Of a stretch of 7,590 bases of DNA, positions 4,632 through 7,590 are shown in pieces. The position numbers were made by a program, and so were the translations under genes. Under the pieces are notes generated by a model. The model was not told the origin of the DNA. It was given only the letters and a program-made list of their open reading frames with translations, and ran no database searches. This stretch comes from Actinomycetota bacterium (GTDB taxonomy: Bacteria; Actinomycetota; Acidimicrobiia; Spongiisociales; ZC4RG35), in contig JAHWLC010000050.1 of the NCBI GenBank assembly GCA_019347585.1, forward strand, positions 1 through 7,590, in the 5' to 3' direction. The stretch's first letter is position 1; the number at the start of each line of letters is the position of its first letter.

Positions 4632-6041
4632 GTGGCAACCGTAGACATCGACCTGGGCGGCTATCAGCTCGGCTGGCGTGACGAGGTCGCGCTCGCATTC
4701 GAGCCCCGCAAGGGCCTCGACGAGGAGGTCATCCGCTCCATGTCCGCCATGAAGGGCGAGCCGGAGTGGATGCTCGACTTTCGCCTCAAGGCCTACAAGC
4801 GCTTCCTGCGCAAGCCGATCCCCCAGTGGGGTGGCGGCGGCGCGCTCAACACCATCGACTTCGACGACATCTACTACTACGTCAAGCCGGAGGGGGAGCA
4901 GCAGAAAGACTGGGACATGGTGCCCGAGTCGATCAAGCAGACCTACGAGAAGCTGGGCATCCCCGAGGCGGAGCGCAAGTATCTCGCCGGAGTCACCGCG
5001 CAGTACGAAAGTGAAGTCGTGTACCACCGCAACCGAGAGGACCTGGAAAAGCTCGGCGTCCTCTTCACCGACATGGACACCGCGCTGCGGGAGTACCCCG
5101 AGATCGTCAAGGAGCACATCGGGACCGTGATCCCGCCCAACGACAACAAGTTCGCCGCGCTCAACTCGGCGGTGTGGTCCGGGGGATCGTTCATCTACGT
5201 CCCGCCCGGGGTCCACGTCGACCAGCCGCTGCAGGCCTACTTCCGGATCAACTCCGAGAACATGGGCCAGTTCGAGCGGACCCTGATCATCGTGGACGAG
5301 GGCGCCTACTGCCACTACGTGGAGGGCTGCTCGGCGCCGACCTACACCACCGACTCGCTGCACTCCGCCGTGGTCGAGATCATCGTCAAGGAAGGCGGAC
5401 GCTGCCGCTACACCACGATCCAGAACTGGTCCAACAACGTGTTCAACCTGGTCACCAAGAGGGCCGCCGCCTACCGCAATGCCACCATGGAGTGGGTCGA
5501 CGGCAACCTCGGCTCCAGACTGACCATGAAGTACCCGGCGGTGTGGCTCATGGAGCCGGGCGCCCACGGCGAGGTGCTCTCCATCGCCTTCGCCGGCGAG
5601 GGCCAGCACCAGGATGCCGGGGCCAAGATGGTCCACGTCGCCCCCGACACCACTTCGACCATCGTCTCCAAGTCGATCTCCAAAGACGGGGGTCGTGCCG
5701 GATACCGGGGTCTGGTGCGGGTGGAGGAAGGCGCGGAGAACGCGAGGAGCTTCGTTCGCTGCGACGCCCTAATCCTCGACGAAGACTCCCGCTCCGACAC
5801 CTATCCGTACATGGAGATCGAGGAGAATGACGCCGAGATCGGCCACGAGGCCACGGTCTCCAAGGTCGGCGAGGATCAGCTCTTCTACCTGATGTCGAGG
5901 GGGCTCACCGAGGACCAGGCGACATCGATGATCGTGGCCGGGTTCATCGAGCCCATCGTCAAGGAGCTGCCCATGGAGTACGCCGTCGAGATGAACCGTC
6001 TCATCGAGCTCAACATGGCGGCCGCAGGCGCCATCGGTTAG
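4632..6041 (+). CDS. sufB: Fe-S cluster assembly scaffold protein SufB
   Basis: A 469-residue, complete SufB. In the SufBC2D complex it accepts sulfur from SufS and, with SufD and the ATPase SufC, builds nascent Fe-S clusters in the cytoplasm. The N-terminal part includes [18 protein letters not shown]; the long right-handed beta-helix core includes the family signature [14 protein letters not shown]377 in [10 protein letters not shown], followed 28 and 29 residues later by H405 and E406 in GHEATV, reproduces the spacing of E. coli SufB C405, H433 and E434, the residues used for cluster assembly. No intein is inserted, unlike the SufB of many mycobacteria. The GTG start is set by a 9-nt Shine-Dalgarno sequence. 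The gene is unusual in standing alone: upstream is a divergent Rossmann protein instead of sufR, and downstream are CNNM transporters instead of sufD-sufC-sufS. The identity is certain. Confidence 0.98.
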   Translation: MATVDIDLGGYQLGWRDEVALAFEPRKGLDEEVIRSMSAMKGEPEWMLDFRLKAYKRFLRKPIPQWGGGGALNTIDFDDIYYYVKPEGEQQKDWDMVPESIKQTYEKLGIPEAERKYLAGVTAQYESEVVYHRNREDLEKLGVLFTDMDTALREYPEIVKEHIGTVIPPNDNKFAALNSAVWSGGSFIYVPPGVHVDQPLQAYFRINSENMGQFERTLIIVDEGAYCHYVEGCSAPTYTTDSLHSAVVEIIVKEGGRCRYTTIQNWSNNVFNLVTKRAAAYRNATMEWVDGNLGSRLTMKYPAVWLMEPGAHGEVLSIAFAGEGQHQDAGAKMVHVAPDTTSTIVSKSISKDGGRAGYRGLVRVEEGAENARSFVRCDALILDEDSRSDTYPYMEIEENDAEIGHEATVSKVGEDQLFYLMSRGLTEDQATSMIVAGFIEPIVKELPMEYAVEMNRLIELNMAAAGAIG

Positions 6042-6063
6042 GCAGTCATAAGGTAGGGGAGCG

Positions 6064-6090
6064 AGCGAGTGGCAGAGCGCCACCGTCGCT
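6064..6090 (+). terminator. Hairpin after sufB, possible terminator or attenuator
   Basis: AGCGAGTGGC (6064-6073) pairs with GCCAC (6079-6083) and TCGCT (6086-6090), leaving a 2-nt bulge and an AGAGC loop. It begins 23 nt after the sufB stop codon. No T-tract follows, so termination is uncertain. Confidence 0.4.
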
Positions 6091-6103
6091 GACCGTTGCA
6101 TCC

Positions 6104-6130
6104 ATGACCATCGAGACCGGAGCCCTCTGA
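6104..6130 (+). other. Eight-codon ORF overlapping the CNNM gene start
   Basis: ATG at 6104 opens MTIETGAL and ends at TGA 6128-6130, exactly where the CNNM frame must begin. Either it is a tiny leader ORF coupled to the next gene, or more likely it is the true N-terminus of that gene, separated from it by a 1-nt frameshift. No Shine-Dalgarno sequence precedes it. Confidence 0.35.
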
Positions 6131-7437
6131 TAGGCACCTTCCTCGGCCTGGCCGCCGTCGTCTTCCTCATCCTGGCCAACGCCTTCTTCGTCGCAGGCGA
6201 GTTCGCCATCGTGGCCGTGGAGCGGAGCCGGGTGGAGCGGGGGGCCAAGGAAGGCGACAGGGCGGCTCGACGCATCCTGCGATCGTTGCGCAATCTGTCA
6301 TTCGAGCTCTCCGGGGCTCAACTGGGGATAACCGCCACGTCCCTGGTGCTGGGCGCCGTGGCCGAGCCCACCATCGCCACTGCGCTCAGGCCGCTGCTGC
6401 TCGACCTGCCCTGGCTCCCCGCCTCCACCGCTCTAGCCGTGTCGGTGATCGCGGCTTTCGTGCTGGCGACGATGACGCAGATGGTGTTCGGCGAGTTGGT
6501 GCCCAAGAACCTGGCGATCGCCCGGCCCTACCGCTCCTCGGTCTGGTTCGGCATTCCCATGCAGGTGGTCAACGCACTGCTCCGCCCACTCATCCTCTTC
6601 CTCAACCGGTCGGCCAACTGGACCGTCCGCCGTCTCGGGATCGAGCCCCGGGAGGAGCTGGCCGGGGTGCGGTCGATGGAGGAGCTCGAGCTGATGATCC
6701 GGTCGTCGGGAGAGGAGGGCAGGCTCGACGACGAGGAGCTGGAGCTGCTCACGAGGGCGATAACCTTCACCGAGAAGCTCACCGCCGACGCGATGGTTCC
6801 TCGCGTCAATGTGGTGGGGATCAGTCGGCACGACCCGATCTCCGAGTTGCGTCGGCTGTCCGCCGGCACCGGCCACTCCCGCTTTCCCGTGTACGGCGAA
6901 GATCTCGACGAGGTGATCGGGATCGCCCACATAAAGGACACTGTCGGGTTCACCACCTCCGAGCTGGCGATGACGCCGGTGGCCGAGATCATGCAACCGG
7001 CTCTGCTCATTCCGGAAAGCGCCACGCTGGAGAGCCTCCTCGCTCAACTGCAGAGCGAGGGGAGGGGGATGGCGGTCGTGGTGGACGAGTACGGGGGCAC
7101 CGCGGGCATCGTGACCATCGAAGACGTGCTCGAGGAGATATTCGGTGAGATCGAGGACGAGTACGACCCACAGACGGCGCCGCCCGGCGCTCTCGAAGAG
7201 TCACCGGTCCTCTCCGGGCTCCTCAACCGGCACGAGGTCGAGGAGATCTCGGGGTTCGAGTGGCCGGAGGGGAGATATGAGACGCTGGGCGGGTTCGTCC
7301 TGGCCAAATTGGGCCGGTTCCCCGAGGAGGGCGAAGTCCTCCGCCATGAGGGCTTCACCCTCGAGATAGCCGCCATGGACGGGAACCGGGTAGACCAGGT
7401 GAGGGTGGTGCGTGGCCGGTCCGAGGAGCCCCGGTGA
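6127..7437 (+). CDS. CNNM/CorC-type membrane protein with CBS pair
   Basis: About 436 residues from a provisional CTG at 6127. Members of this family transport or help export Mg2+ and other divalent cations at the inner membrane; some are annotated as hemolysin or CorC/HlyC proteins. A DUF21/CNNM membrane domain fills about residues 1-190: TM1 is GTFLGLAAVVFLILANAFFVAGEFAIV (3-29), and GELVPKNLAIARP (P126, K127) is the signature loop. A CBS pair follows, beginning at MVPRVNVVGIS (about 223) and ending with GTAGIVTIEDVLEEIFGEIEDEYD, then a CorC_HlyC domain to the end. The start is not normal: the first in-frame GTG (6211) would delete TM1, and only CTG (6127) or ATA (6130) precede it. ATG 6104 in another frame gives a fitting N-terminus if one base was lost. 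It overlaps the next CNNM gene by 4 nt. The exact ion is unknown. Confidence 0.88.
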   Translation: MIGTFLGLAAVVFLILANAFFVAGEFAIVAVERSRVERGAKEGDRAARRILRSLRNLSFELSGAQLGITATSLVLGAVAEPTIATALRPLLLDLPWLPASTALAVSVIAAFVLATMTQMVFGELVPKNLAIARPYRSSVWFGIPMQVVNALLRPLILFLNRSANWTVRRLGIEPREELAGVRSMEELELMIRSSGEEGRLDDEELELLTRAITFTEKLTADAMVPRVNVVGISRHDPISELRRLSAGTGHSRFPVYGEDLDEVIGIAHIKDTVGFTTSELAMTPVAEIMQPALLIPESATLESLLAQLQSEGRGMAVVVDEYGGTAGIVTIEDVLEEIFGEIEDEYDPQTAPPGALEESPVLSGLLNRHEVEEISGFEWPEGRYETLGGFVLAKLGRFPEEGEVLRHEGFTLEIAAMDGNRVDQVRVVRGRSEEPR

Positions 7438-7590
7438 ACTGGGCGGCGCTGTTCTGGATGTTGGCCTTCCTCATGGCCAATGGATTCTTCGTCGCTGCCG
7501 AGTTCGCCTACATCACGGCGAGGCGCAACGTCCTGAAGACTGCCGCGGGTCGGCCGGCCGAGGTGGCGGTGCGGCTCAGCGAGGAGTTGT
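7434..7590 (+). CDS. Second CNNM/CorC-type membrane protein, N-terminal part
   Basis: The first 52 residues of a gene cut by the right edge. GTG at 7434 overlaps the previous stop as GTGA and has GAGGAG (7423-7428) 5 nt upstream, so the start is well supported and probably coupled. The translation begins MNWAALFWMLAFLMANGFF, then VAAEFAYITARR, the same opening as the preceding gene (..LANAFFVAGEFAIVAVERS), so it is a tandem paralogue with TM1 at about residues 3-28. Paired CNNM genes are common in actinobacteria and may form a heterodimer. The CBS and CorC_HlyC domains, if present, lie outside the window. Confidence 0.87.
   Translation, partial: MNWAALFWMLAFLMANGFFVAAEFAYITARRNVLKTAAGRPAEVAVRLSEEL

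Noticed and set aside
4578..5636. 352-codon minus-strand open frame across sufB
   Set aside because: Antisense to the unmistakable sufB; Leu/Val/Asp/Gly/His-rich shadow without recognisable domains.
4632..6041. Possible intein in SufB, as in mycobacteria
   Set aside because: The protein is of normal uninterrupted length and the conserved core reads straight through without intein motifs.

Overview
The window is dense, high-GC bacterial DNA: by eye about two thirds G+C, with strong G/C at third codon positions. GTG and TTG starts and several probable leaderless promoters (TAnnnT placed 6-7 nt before the start codon) fit an actinobacterium. An uncultured Acidimicrobiia-like lineage is my guess, but nothing here proves the taxon. 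No mobile element, CRISPR array, rRNA or tRNA is visible, and no stretch over 300 bases lacks a gene.

Layout, left to right. (1) The C-terminal end of an adenylate-forming acyl-CoA ligase, probably MenE, runs in from the left edge (+). (2) A 53-bp nested inverted repeat, probably a bidirectional terminator, separates it from a convergent minus-strand operon. (3) That operon reads, in transcription order, inositol-3-phosphate synthase, an ArfB-type ribosome-rescue hydrolase and a COMT-like O-methyltransferase, with 4-nt stop/start overlaps at both junctions. (4) A 57-bp divergent promoter region feeds this operon and a small uncharacterised protein on the plus strand. (5) A secreted M23 (LytM-type) metallopeptidase with its own promoter follows on the plus strand, and its 3' end overlaps a convergent short Rossmann-fold protein. 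(6) A leader with two dyad symmetries and a very strong Shine-Dalgarno sequence precedes sufB, the Fe-S scaffold subunit. sufB stands alone: no sufD, sufC or sufR is next to it. (7) Two tandem CNNM/CorC-type membrane proteins follow. The first has a problematic start that looks like a 1-nt frameshift, and the second leaves the window at the right edge.

The genes are mostly housekeeping: menaquinone or acyl-CoA metabolism, inositol synthesis, ribosome rescue, cell-wall hydrolysis, Fe-S assembly and divalent-cation transport. I see no convincing undescribed multi-gene system. The items most worth a second look are the nested palindrome at 349-401, the dyads in the sufB leader, the orphan sufB, the apparent frameshift at the first CNNM start, the leaderless promoter pattern, and an inositol-phosphate synthase of the long type I associate with Bacteroidota rather than the short mycobacterial type.
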